From an uncultured Bacteroidales bacterium (GTDB lineage Bacteria > Bacteroidota > Bacteroidia > Bacteroidales > UBA932): a DNA stretch of 64,000 nucleotides. The stretch covers positions 1 through 64,000 of the forward strand of contig CALVAD010000006.1 in the NCBI GenBank assembly GCA_944325495.1, written 5' to 3'. The notes under the pieces are model-generated. The model was given only the letters and a program-made list of their open reading frames with translations, ran no database searches and had not been told where the DNA came from. Every line of letters begins with the position of its first letter. Position 1 is the first letter of the stretch. Shown piece after piece: positions 46,701 through 54,008 of the stretch. Made by a program: the position numbers and the translations under genes.

Positions 46701-46983
46701 GGGCCGTCTGGCCTCCGAACGAGAGCAGTATGCCCTGGGGCTTCTCCTTGGCGATGACCTTCTCGACGAAGTAGGGGGTGACCGGAAGGAAGTAGATCTT
46801 GTCCGCCACGCCTTCGGAGGTCTGCACCGTGGCGATATTGGGGTTGATGAGCACCGTGCTGATGCCTTCCTCCCTGAGCGCCTTGAGCGCCTGCGAGCCG
46901 CTGTAGTCGAATTCTCCGGCTTCGCCGATCTTGAGCGCGCCCGAGCCCAGGACCAGGACTTTCTTTATGCTTGTGTCTGTCAT
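43768..46983 (-). CDS. carB: Carbamoyl-phosphate synthase large subunit
   Basis: A 1071-residue cytosolic synthase that makes carbamoyl phosphate from bicarbonate, ATP and ammonia delivered by CarA. Two homologous ATP-grasp halves are present (starts [21 protein letters not shown] and [20 protein letters not shown]), followed by an allosteric MGS-like domain (about 930-1071, with [20 protein letters not shown] and DLVVNIPK). Length is typical. The start at 46983 ([13 protein letters not shown]) lies 4 nt after the carA stop; an upstream ATG at 47010 would overlap carA. It is last in the arginine locus and serves both arginine and pyrimidine synthesis. Confidence 0.97.
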   Translation of the reverse strand: [1071 protein letters not shown]

Positions 46984-46987
46984 AGCT

Positions 46988-48070
46988 CTACAATCTGGAA
47001 ATGAATTCATCGAAAAGGAACTCCGTGTCCACGGGGCCGCTGGACGCTTCGGGATGGAACTGCGCCGAGAAGAAGGGCTTGGAGCGGTGGCGTATGCCCT
47101 CGTTGGTGCCGTCGTTCATGTTTACGAAATAAGGCTCCCACTCGCCTCCGAGGGTGCTGTCGTCCACCGCGAAACCGTGGTTCTGGGAAGTTATGAAGCA
47201 TTTGTTGCTGCCGCACATCCTCACCGGCTGGTTGTGGCTGCGGTGGCCGTACTTGAGCTTGAAGATTCCGGCTCCTGCGGCGATGGACATCAGCTGGTTG
47301 CCCATGCAGATGCCGAACACGGGCCTGTCGCCCTGAAGGGCTTTCGAGATGTTTTCGATTGCCGTCCCGCAGAGCGTGGGGTTGCCCGGTCCGTTGGAGA
47401 TGAACAGACCGTCCCATTCCATCTTGTTGAAGTCGTAGTCCCAGGGCACGCGCACCACTTCCACTCCGCGCGTAATCAGGCAGCGCAGTATCTGGTGCTT
47501 GACTCCGCAGTCGACGAGAACGACGCGCTTCCTGCCGCTGCCGTATCTGATGATTTCGCGGCAGCTGACCAGGGCGACCTGGTTCTCCTTGTTCGGATCG
47601 TAGAACGGGACGTCCTCGGCCCTGACCTCGTCCGGGACGATCTTGCCGAGCATCGCGCCCTCCTCGCGCAGGATCTTGGTCAGCTCGCGGGTGTCGATGC
47701 CACAGATTCCCGGTATCTTCTCCTCCTGCAGCCATTGCCCGAGACTCATCCTGGCGTCCCAGTGGCTGTATTTTTCGCTGTAGTCCGAGATGATCAGGCC
47801 TCTGACATGGATTTTCTCCGATTCGAAGTTTACGCTGAGCCCGTCGGAGTCCTTCTCCCTGGAAGGGATTCCGTAATTGCCGATCAGAGGGTAGCTGACG
47901 CAGAGGATCTGCCCCGAGTATGACGGGTCGGTGAGACTTTCCGGATAGCCCACCATGGCGGTCGAGAACACGACCTCTCCGCCGGCAGGTCCGTCGTAGC
48001 CGAAACTCCATCCGTGAAGGATGTGTCCGTTCTGAAGAACAAGTGATGCTTTCTTGCGATTCTGTGACAT
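46988..48070 (-). CDS. carA: Carbamoyl-phosphate synthase small subunit
   Basis: A 360-residue glutaminase subunit. The N-terminal CPSase_sm domain (LVLQNGHILHGWSFGYDG) precedes a class I glutamine amidotransferase domain with nucleophile C255 in VFGICMGNQL and the catalytic H339/E341 in SAQFHPEAS. Ammonia is channelled to CarB. It starts 3 nt after argH ends and is followed 4 nt later by carB. Confidence 0.97.
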   Translation of the reverse strand: MSQNRKKASLVLQNGHILHGWSFGYDGPAGGEVVFSTAMVGYPESLTDPSYSGQILCVSYPLIGNYGIPSREKDSDGLSVNFESEKIHVRGLIISDYSEKYSHWDARMSLGQWLQEEKIPGICGIDTRELTKILREEGAMLGKIVPDEVRAEDVPFYDPNKENQVALVSCREIIRYGSGRKRVVLVDCGVKHQILRCLITRGVEVVRVPWDYDFNKMEWDGLFISNGPGNPTLCGTAIENISKALQGDRPVFGICMGNQLMSIAAGAGIFKLKYGHRSHNQPVRMCGSNKCFITSQNHGFAVDDSTLGGEWEPYFVNMNDGTNEGIRHRSKPFFSAQFHPEASSGPVDTEFLFDEFISRL

Positions 48071-48073
48071 ATA

Positions 48074-49390
48074 TTACCAGTTGGAAGCTTTTTTCATCAA
48101 TTCCGCTACCTTGTCGTTGCAGAGGTTCCCGACGCTGCCGATGTGGGTGTGGCCGAGGTCGGAGGCCCTGAGCGACGGCATGTCCCCGAGGGAACTCTCG
48201 AAACGTCCTTCGTTCACCTCGACGCCGACCTGCCTGTAGGCCTCGCGGAACGGGGTCCCGGCGAGGGTCCGGCGGTTGACCTCCTCCACGGTGAACAGGT
48301 GGCGGTAGAGCGGATTGTCGAGTATGTGTCCGTTCACCTCGATGCGGGCAAGCATGTAGTCCGTCATCCCTATGCAGTCGTGCATGAGCTCCAGGCGGGG
48401 GAAGAGTATGTCCTTGAGCAGCTGCAGGTCGCGGTGGTAGCCGTGGGGCATGTTGCTGCATAGCATCGAGATTTCGTTCTCGCAGGCGAGGATCATGTCG
48501 CATTTTCCGCGGATGATCTCCCAGACGTCGGGGTTCTTCTTGTGCGGCATGATGCTGGAGCCGGTCGTCAGTTCGTCGGGGAAATGTATGAAGCCGAAAT
48601 TCGGGCACATGTACATGCAGCAGTCCGCGGCGAACTTGTTGAGCGTCAGCGCGACGGAGCCCATGGCGGAGGCGACGCACCTCTCGGCCTTGCCCCTTTC
48701 GAGCTGGGCGGCCACGCTGTTGTAGACAGGCGTGTCGAAGCCGAGCAGTTCCGTGGTCATCCGCCTGTCGAGCGGGAAGGAGTTGCCGTAGCCTGCAGCG
48801 GATCCGAGGGGGTTGCGGTTGATGAGCCTGTAGGCCCCGCCGAGCAGGAACATGTCGTCGGCGAGCGCTTCGGCATACGCCCCGAACCACAGGCCGAACG
48901 ACGAGGGCATGGCGAGCTGGTTATGGGTGTATCCGGGCAGGAGCACCTCCTTGTGTTTTTCGCTCAGCGACTGGAGCGTGCCGAACAGCGCCAGCACCTC
49001 GTCGCGCAGCCTGCGCAGCTCTTCGCGCAGGAACAGCTTTATGTCCACGAGCACCTGGTCGTTGCGGGAGCGGCCGGAATGTATCTTCTTGCCCGTCTCG
49101 CCGAGTTCCCTTGTCAGCATGAGCTCCACCTGGGAATGTATGTCCTCCACGTCGTCTTCGAGCCGGAAGCTGCCGTCCTCGATGCCTGCGGCTATCCTGT
49201 CGAGCGCGGCGCTCAGCTTCTCGAGTTCGTCCTGTTCCAGCAGGCCGATGCTGCGGAGCATGCGTATGTGCGCCCTGGAGCCTTCGACATCGTATTTCGC
49301 GAGCCGCAGGTCAAGAATGCGGTCGTTTCCGACCGTGAATTTCTCCACCGTTTCGGTGGCGGAGCTGCCTTTATTCCACAAAGTTGCCAT
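48074..49390 (-). CDS. argH: Argininosuccinate lyase
   Basis: A 438-residue cytosolic lyase that splits argininosuccinate into arginine and fumarate, the last step of the pathway. The signature TGSSIMPHKKNPDVWEIIRG (GSSxMxxKxN) holds the catalytic Ser loop. Other blocks are EDIHSQVELMLTRELGETGKKIHSGRSRNDQ-type sequence and LLPGYTHNQLAMPSSFG with the conserved His. It overlaps argE by 20 nt. Confidence 0.96.
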   Translation of the reverse strand: MATLWNKGSSATETVEKFTVGNDRILDLRLAKYDVEGSRAHIRMLRSIGLLEQDELEKLSAALDRIAAGIEDGSFRLEDDVEDIHSQVELMLTRELGETGKKIHSGRSRNDQVLVDIKLFLREELRRLRDEVLALFGTLQSLSEKHKEVLLPGYTHNQLAMPSSFGLWFGAYAEALADDMFLLGGAYRLINRNPLGSAAGYGNSFPLDRRMTTELLGFDTPVYNSVAAQLERGKAERCVASAMGSVALTLNKFAADCCMYMCPNFGFIHFPDELTTGSSIMPHKKNPDVWEIIRGKCDMILACENEISMLCSNMPHGYHRDLQLLKDILFPRLELMHDCIGMTDYMLARIEVNGHILDNPLYRHLFTVEEVNRRTLAGTPFREAYRQVGVEVNEGRFESSLGDMPSLRASDLGHTHIGSVGNLCNDKVAELMKKASNW

Positions 49391-50459
49391 AGAATGCGTT
49401 TATGAATGCGATATAGCCGTCAATGCCGGCGCGTATTTCTTCAGTCAGTATGTATTCGTCGGCTCGGTGCGAGCGTGCGGAGTCCCCGGGGCCGAGCTTG
49501 AGCGCGTCGCATTCCAGCCTCATCCAGTCGGAGGTCGTGGGCGACGAGAAGACCGGCATTCCGGCGGCTTCGGCGGCCTTGAGCAGGGGAGAGCCCGGCC
49601 GGGTCGCCGACGAGCGGTTCCTGAGGTTGCGCGGACGCAGTTCGCTGCGGCATATCCGCCGCAGCTCCCCGAGTATCTCGGAGTTCGTGTACTGTTCCGT
49701 CGGACGTATGTCCGCGACGAAGCTGCATTCGTCGGGAATCACGTTATGCGCGCTTCCCGCCTGAATCTGGGTGACGTTGAGCATGACCTCCCCCATGGTC
49801 GGGGAGATTCTGCCGAAACGGTGGCCGCGCATGGCCGCGATGTCGTCGAGGGCGATGTACAGGGCGTTGACACCTTCGGCCCTGGCCGCATGTCCGCTTT
49901 TCCCGCGGGCCAGTCCGTCGATCACCAGCAGGCCGCGTTCGCTCGTGGCGGCCTTCATGCCGGTGGGTTCTCCGACTATCGCCCATTCAGGCAGGTTCAG
50001 CCCGCCGGTTACGAGCGGACCTCCGGCGGCGAACACGGCCGCAGCCCCGCCGTCTCCCGACCTTTCCTCCTCGCTGCCGAGCACGAGCAGCAGGTTGAAC
50101 GGCAGCCGCGCTTCAAAAAAATGGCGGAATGCGGCAATCATCGATACCACACTACCGCCATCGTCATTGGCTCCGAGTCCGTAGATTATGCTGTCGTCGA
50201 CTCCCGGATCGTAAGGGTCGCGCGTATAGCCTCCTGACGCGGGCACCGTGTCGATATGGGCCAGAAGCGCGAGCGTCCTTTTCTTCGGGCTGAAATCCCG
50301 GCAGGGGACGATCAGGTTGTTGCCGCTGCGCCTGTGGGGGAGTCCGAAGCTGTCGAGGGCCGAGGAAAGCAGGGAGCATACCTTGTCTTCCCCGAAGGAC
50401 GGCGAAGGTATGCGTACCATCTGTCTCAGCAGATCGATGTATTCTTCAGTCCTGCTCAT
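49371..50459 (-). CDS. argE: M20-family N-acylornithine/N-acylcitrulline deacylase
   Basis: A 362-residue zinc amidohydrolase. Metal and catalytic residues are visible in LALLAHIDTVPASGGY (His, Asp), GLGANDDGGSVV (bridging Asp), VLGSEEERSGDGG (catalytic Glu pair) and a C-terminal His (DSARSHRADEYI). In pathways using ArgF', the deacylase removes the acyl group after carbamoylation, so the substrate is probably N-succinyl- or N-acetylcitrulline. The ATG at 50459 is used; an in-frame TTG precedes it. It overlaps argB by 14 nt and argH by 20 nt. Confidence 0.9.
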   Translation of the reverse strand: MSRTEEYIDLLRQMVRIPSPSFGEDKVCSLLSSALDSFGLPHRRSGNNLIVPCRDFSPKKRTLALLAHIDTVPASGGYTRDPYDPGVDDSIIYGLGANDDGGSVVSMIAAFRHFFEARLPFNLLLVLGSEEERSGDGGAAAVFAAGGPLVTGGLNLPEWAIVGEPTGMKAATSERGLLVIDGLARGKSGHAARAEGVNALYIALDDIAAMRGHRFGRISPTMGEVMLNVTQIQAGSAHNVIPDECSFVADIRPTEQYTNSEILGELRRICRSELRPRNLRNRSSATRPGSPLLKAAEAAGMPVFSSPTTSDWMRLECDALKLGPGDSARSHRADEYILTEEIRAGIDGYIAFINAFYGNFVE

Positions 50460-51237
50460 CAAGTGTCAGTCTTGTTCCCGTGTCGCGCAGCAGATCCGAC
50501 GAGTGCTTGATCACCACCGAGGCCGCTCCTGCGCGGAGGGCCGCAAAAGAATTCTCGAGCTTGGGAATCATGCCTTCGGCTATGCGGCCTTCGGCCTTCA
50601 GCCTTTCGAATTTTCCCGGCCCGATCGACGGTATCACGCTTGTGTCGTCAAATTTGTCGTAAAGTACGCCATTTTTTTCGAAACAATAAAGAAGTTCGGC
50701 GTTTAATGCTGAAGAAATGCTCGACGCCACGGTGTCGGCGTTGGTGTTGAGCAGGTTTCCGCGTCCGTCGTGGTTGATGGCGCAGAAGACCGGCGTGAGT
50801 CCGGCCTGCATCAGTGCGTCGAGCGCCGCGGTGTTGACGGAGGCGGGGGTCACGTCGCCGACATAGCCGTAGTCTACGCTCGTGACGCCGTCTGAAAGCA
50901 GTCTGGGCGGCCGTCTGCCGGCAGTTATGACCGCGGCGTCGCATCCTGCGAGTCCGATGGCGTTGCAGCCGGCGGACTGTAGCAGGGCGGTGATGTGTTT
51001 GTTGCACCAGCCGGCGTAGACCATGGTGACTATGCGGAGCGTGTCTTCGTCGGTCACCCGTCTGCCTTCTATCATCTTCGGTTCGGTTCCGAGCTGTTTC
51101 TGCATGCGGCTTGCCAGGGCGCCTCCTCCGTGGACGAGCACTTTCGGGCCGTCCAGTCTCGCGAAGTCGCGGCAGAACTGCGTCAGCAGCTCCTCGTTAT
51201 CTACGACGTTTCCGCCTATCTTGACTACTTTGATCAT
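50446..51237 (-). CDS. argB: N-acylglutamate kinase
   Basis: A 263-residue amino acid kinase that phosphorylates the gamma-carboxyl of N-acetyl- or N-succinylglutamate. KIGGNVVDNEELL at the N-terminus, KVLVHGGGALASRMQ, and the C-terminal GIPKLE-like GMIPKLENSFAALRAGAASVVI are family hallmarks. Length is typical. It is the first gene after the 660-bp repeat-rich gap, so it may have its own promoter; none is convincing. Confidence 0.95.
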   Translation of the reverse strand: MIKVVKIGGNVVDNEELLTQFCRDFARLDGPKVLVHGGGALASRMQKQLGTEPKMIEGRRVTDEDTLRIVTMVYAGWCNKHITALLQSAGCNAIGLAGCDAAVITAGRRPPRLLSDGVTSVDYGYVGDVTPASVNTAALDALMQAGLTPVFCAINHDGRGNLLNTNADTVASSISSALNAELLYCFEKNGVLYDKFDDTSVIPSIGPGKFERLKAEGRIAEGMIPKLENSFAALRAGAASVVIKHSSDLLRDTGTRLTLDEQD

Positions 51238-51258
51238 AATCCGTATTTCCGGTTTTCT

Positions 51259-51396
51259 GTCAAAGCAGGAGGATTGCCCCCGGAGAGGTTCCGCGCTTCG
51301 CGCTTCTTCCCGTCACTTCTCCGCTTCGCTCCGAAGCGCCACCCGCTCACGGCCGCGGGCGGCCAGCCTCTCCGGAGGCAATCCTCCTGCTTTGAC
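51259..51396. repeat. Family B palindrome in the arginine locus
   Basis: Arms of 30 nt (51259-51288 and 51367-51396, one mismatch) enclose a 78-nt centre. Read on the minus strand the centre starts CTGGCCGCCCGCGGCCGTGA and ends GCGGAA, matching the centre of the palindrome at 14538-14652. The inner arm CCTCTC-x-GGAGGCA is also shared; the outer arms differ. Confidence 0.9.
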
Positions 51397-51584
51397 ATGA
51401 GTAATAATATGGTGAATACTGTTACAAAATTCAATCGCTTTCAGGTCCCTGTTCAGCCGGATTTGCAATCCGGCTCCGGAGCATCACCCGTTCACAGCTG
51501 CTGGCGGCCAGCCTACGCAGAGGCAGTCTTCCTGCTTTGACGAGGTGTAATATTATGGTAATCAGTTGTTGTAATATAGTTCAA
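51340..51584. repeat. Diverged direct duplication, about 95 bp
   Basis: 51340-51434 and 51485-51584 align along their length: both begin CACCCG(C/T)TCAC, share GGCGGCCAGCCT, TCCTGCTTTGAC and GTAATA(A/T)TATGGT, and end near TTCAA. The second copy lacks a matching left palindrome arm, so it is a half element. Confidence 0.75.
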
Positions 51585-51882
51585 GTCCAAGTTTTCCGGC
51601 GGAATTGTCCGAAGGCAGGGGACTTGCCGCTTCACCCGCTGTCGGTACTGGGTCGCCTCAGTTGTTCCGCTTGTTAGTGGTTCGAGTTTAATCTCAGGCC
51701 CACACCGTTGCTCCTGTCGTTCGGAGTTCGAATTCTATCCCTTACTTCCGCCGCGTCAGCGGCCCGGCGGAGCGTCAGCGAGATTTGCTTGCAAATCGAA
51801 GCAGCGCAGCCGGCGACCGTAGCGACAGCACAGGTCGAGTGTGCCCCTGGGGGCTGTCGCTTAGCGACTGGGGGTGAAACTG

Positions 51883-51941
51883 AAGCTGCGCTTGCGCAGC
51901 TTAGTCCCGCTCAAGCAGTTGCTTAAGCACTGCTTGAGCGG
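51883..51941. repeat. Palindromes over the 3' end of argF'
   Basis: A 20-bp hairpin (AAGCTGCGC/GCGCAGCTT, 51883-51902) touches the argF' stop. A perfect 13-bp arm hairpin (51907-51919 and 51929-51941, inner GCTTAAGC) lies inside the last codons, encoding the AQAVLKQLLERD end. Transcription runs leftward, so these would form at the end of the argF' message. Confidence 0.8.
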
Positions 51942-52854
51942 AGACTACGCGGTTGGCGGCTTCGGGGATCACGAGCGAGCGGGGGCCTTCGATGACCTCG
52001 TCGGAGACTATCATGTTGCGGCGCACTGGCAGGCAGTGCATGAAGAAGGCGTTGTCGGTCAGGGCCATCTTCTCCGCGGTCACGGTCCAGCTGCGGTCGC
52101 GGCAGAGCACCTTGCCGTAGTCCGGACCGTCAGGCACCGACCAGTTCTTGGCGTAGACGAAGTCGGCTCCGCGCAGGGCCTCGTCCTGGTCATGAGTGAC
52201 CACGGCGTTCCCGGTGAACTCCTTCGGCAGGTCGTATCCTTCGGGGTTGGCTATCACGAAGTCGTATCCGGCGAACTCCATGCCCTCGGCGAAGGAGTTG
52301 GGCACCGCCTGGGGCAGGGCCTTGGGGTGAGGCGCCCACGTCATCACGACCTTGGGTCGCGCCTTGGTCCTGTGCTCCTCGATGGTGATGATGTCGGCGT
52401 AGGTCTGGAGCGGATGCCTCGTCGCGGCCTCCATGCTGAACACGGGCTTTCCCGAATATCTGATGAACTGGTTCAGCACCTCCTCGCCGTAGTCGCGCTC
52501 CCTGTCCGTGAGTCCGGCGAACGAGCGCACGCCTATGATGTCGCAGTAGCAGCCCATGACCGGGATGGCTTCGAGCAGATGCTCGCTCTTGTCGCCGTCC
52601 ATGACCACTCCGCGCTCTGTCTCGAGCTTCCACGCGCCCTGGTTCACATCGAGCACTATCACGTTCATTCCGAGGTTCATCGCGGCTTTCTGCGTGCTCA
52701 GCCTGGTGCGCAGGCTGTTGTTGAAGAACACCATGAGCAGGGTCCTGTTGTGGCCGAGCTCCTGGTCGGCGAAGGGATGCTCCTTCACATATTTCGCGGC
52801 CTCCATCGCTTCATGGAGACTGCCAAGCTGTTTTATTGAGGTGAAATGTTCCAT
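51901..52854 (-). CDS. argF': N-acyl (probably N-succinyl) ornithine carbamoyltransferase
   Basis: A 317-residue cytosolic enzyme of the ArgF' branch, which carbamoylates N-succinyl- or N-acetylornithine instead of ornithine. The carbamoyl-phosphate loop is FFNNSLRTRLSTQ (about 43-55), the HCLPVRRNMIVSDEV block is near the C-terminus, and TWAPHPKALPQAVPNSFAE is the marker of this branch. The residue reported to govern succinyl versus acetyl preference aligns with S90 in MDGDKSEHLLEA; a non-Glu residue there favours the succinyl substrate. The start at 52854 (MEHFTSIKQLG) fits; longer frames run into argD. It lies 7 nt after argD. Confidence 0.93.
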   Translation of the reverse strand: MEHFTSIKQLGSLHEAMEAAKYVKEHPFADQELGHNRTLLMVFFNNSLRTRLSTQKAAMNLGMNVIVLDVNQGAWKLETERGVVMDGDKSEHLLEAIPVMGCYCDIIGVRSFAGLTDRERDYGEEVLNQFIRYSGKPVFSMEAATRHPLQTYADIITIEEHRTKARPKVVMTWAPHPKALPQAVPNSFAEGMEFAGYDFVIANPEGYDLPKEFTGNAVVTHDQDEALRGADFVYAKNWSVPDGPDYGKVLCRDRSWTVTAEKMALTDNAFFMHCLPVRRNMIVSDEVIEGPRSLVIPEAANRVVSAQAVLKQLLERD

Positions 52855-52861
52855 ATCGATG

Positions 52862-54007
52862 TCAGTTTCCGCTCGCCGTGAGCTCCTTCCAGGCGCGGAT
52901 GAAGCGGTCGGCGGTTTCAATGCTGATAGTGAGCGACGGCAGCAGTCTGATGACTTTCGGTCCTGCCGCGCCCGTGAAGAAGTGCTTCTCGAAAAGCAGC
53001 CGGTCACGCAGCCCGACGAACCTGTCCTTGAGTTCGAGACCTATCATCAGACCTTTCCCGCGGTATTCGTCAAGCGCCGGGTCGGGACCGGAAGGGCCGC
53101 AGAAGGCCTGACGGAAATGTTCGCCGACTTTCGCGGCGTTCTCCACCAGGTGCTCGCTTTCAATCACTTCGAGCACTGCAATGGCGGCGGCGCAGGCGAG
53201 GTGGTTTCCGCCGAAAGTGGTGCCGAGCATTCCGTATTCCGGCTTGATTGAGGGGGATATCAGCACTCCGCCGATGGGAAAGCCGTTCGCCATGCCCTTG
53301 GCTGTCGTGATAATGTCCGGGCGTATGCCGGAGAACTGATGGGCGAAGAACCGCCCGCTCCGTCCGTAGCCCGACTGTATTTCGTCGACAATCAGAAGCG
53401 TGCCGTATTTGTCGCAGAGGCGGCGCAGCTCCCTGAAGAATCCGTCGGAGGGTTCATAGATGCCGGCGACGCCCTGTATGCCCTCGATGATCACGGCGGC
53501 ATATTCCTTTCCCGCCAGCTCCCGCTCCACCGCGCCGGAGTCGCCCAGATCCACGAAGCACACATTGCCGTTCGCGTTGAACGGCGCGCGTATCTTCGGG
53601 TTGTCGGTCACGCTGACGGCACCGCTGGTGCGGCCGTGGAACGCCCGTCCGAACGCAAGTATCTTCGCCCTGCCGGTCGCGAACGAGGCGAGCTTCATCG
53701 CGTTCTCGTTGGCTTCCGCGCCGCTGTTGCAGAGGAAGAGGCTGTAGTCGTCGTAGCCGCTGGCCTTCCCGAGCCGGCGGGCGAGTTCGGTCTGGAGGCC
53801 GTTCTTCACCGCGTTCGAATAGAAGCCGAGCCTTGCGAGCTGTCTGCCGACAGCTTCCACATAGTGCGGATGGCAGTGGCCTATGCTGATGACGGCGTGG
53901 CCGCCGTAGAGGTCGGTGTATTCGGTGCCGTCGGCGGTCCATAATGTGGTGTCGAGCCCGCGCACGGGTTCGATGTCCCAGAGTCTGTATACTTCGAAGA
54001 GATTCAT
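52862..54007 (-). CDS. argD: N-acylornithine aminotransferase
   Basis: A 381-residue class III PLP aminotransferase that converts N-acylglutamate semialdehyde to N-acylornithine with glutamate. The PLP lysine lies in DIITTAKGMANGFPIG, with LLIVDEIQSGYGRSG upstream (cofactor Asp) and LCNSGAEANENAMKLA for phosphate binding. Length is slightly short but complete. It begins 1 nt after argC ends. Confidence 0.94.
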   Translation of the reverse strand: MNLFEVYRLWDIEPVRGLDTTLWTADGTEYTDLYGGHAVISIGHCHPHYVEAVGRQLARLGFYSNAVKNGLQTELARRLGKASGYDDYSLFLCNSGAEANENAMKLASFATGRAKILAFGRAFHGRTSGAVSVTDNPKIRAPFNANGNVCFVDLGDSGAVERELAGKEYAAVIIEGIQGVAGIYEPSDGFFRELRRLCDKYGTLLIVDEIQSGYGRSGRFFAHQFSGIRPDIITTAKGMANGFPIGGVLISPSIKPEYGMLGTTFGGNHLACAAAIAVLEVIESEHLVENAAKVGEHFRQAFCGPSGPDPALDEYRGKGLMIGLELKDRFVGLRDRLLFEKHFFTGAAGPKVIRLLPSLTISIETADRFIRAWKELTASGN

Positions 54008-54008
54008 G

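Larger units (their letters stand above)
51238..51900. other. 663-bp repeat-rich gap within the arginine locus
   Basis: No gene is supported. It contains a family B palindrome (51259-51396), a diverged direct duplication of its right half and flank (51485-51584), a 9-bp hairpin AGCCGGATT/AATCCGGCT near 51455-51475, and a string of small perfect palindromes at 51782-51797, 51856-51868 and 51883-51902. It separates argB from argF' although all neighbouring arg genes overlap or nearly touch. Confidence 0.85.

Noticed and set aside
51238-51900. Insertion sequence or transposon remnant
   Set aside because: No transposase coding frame or target-site duplication is visible; only palindromes and a local duplication.
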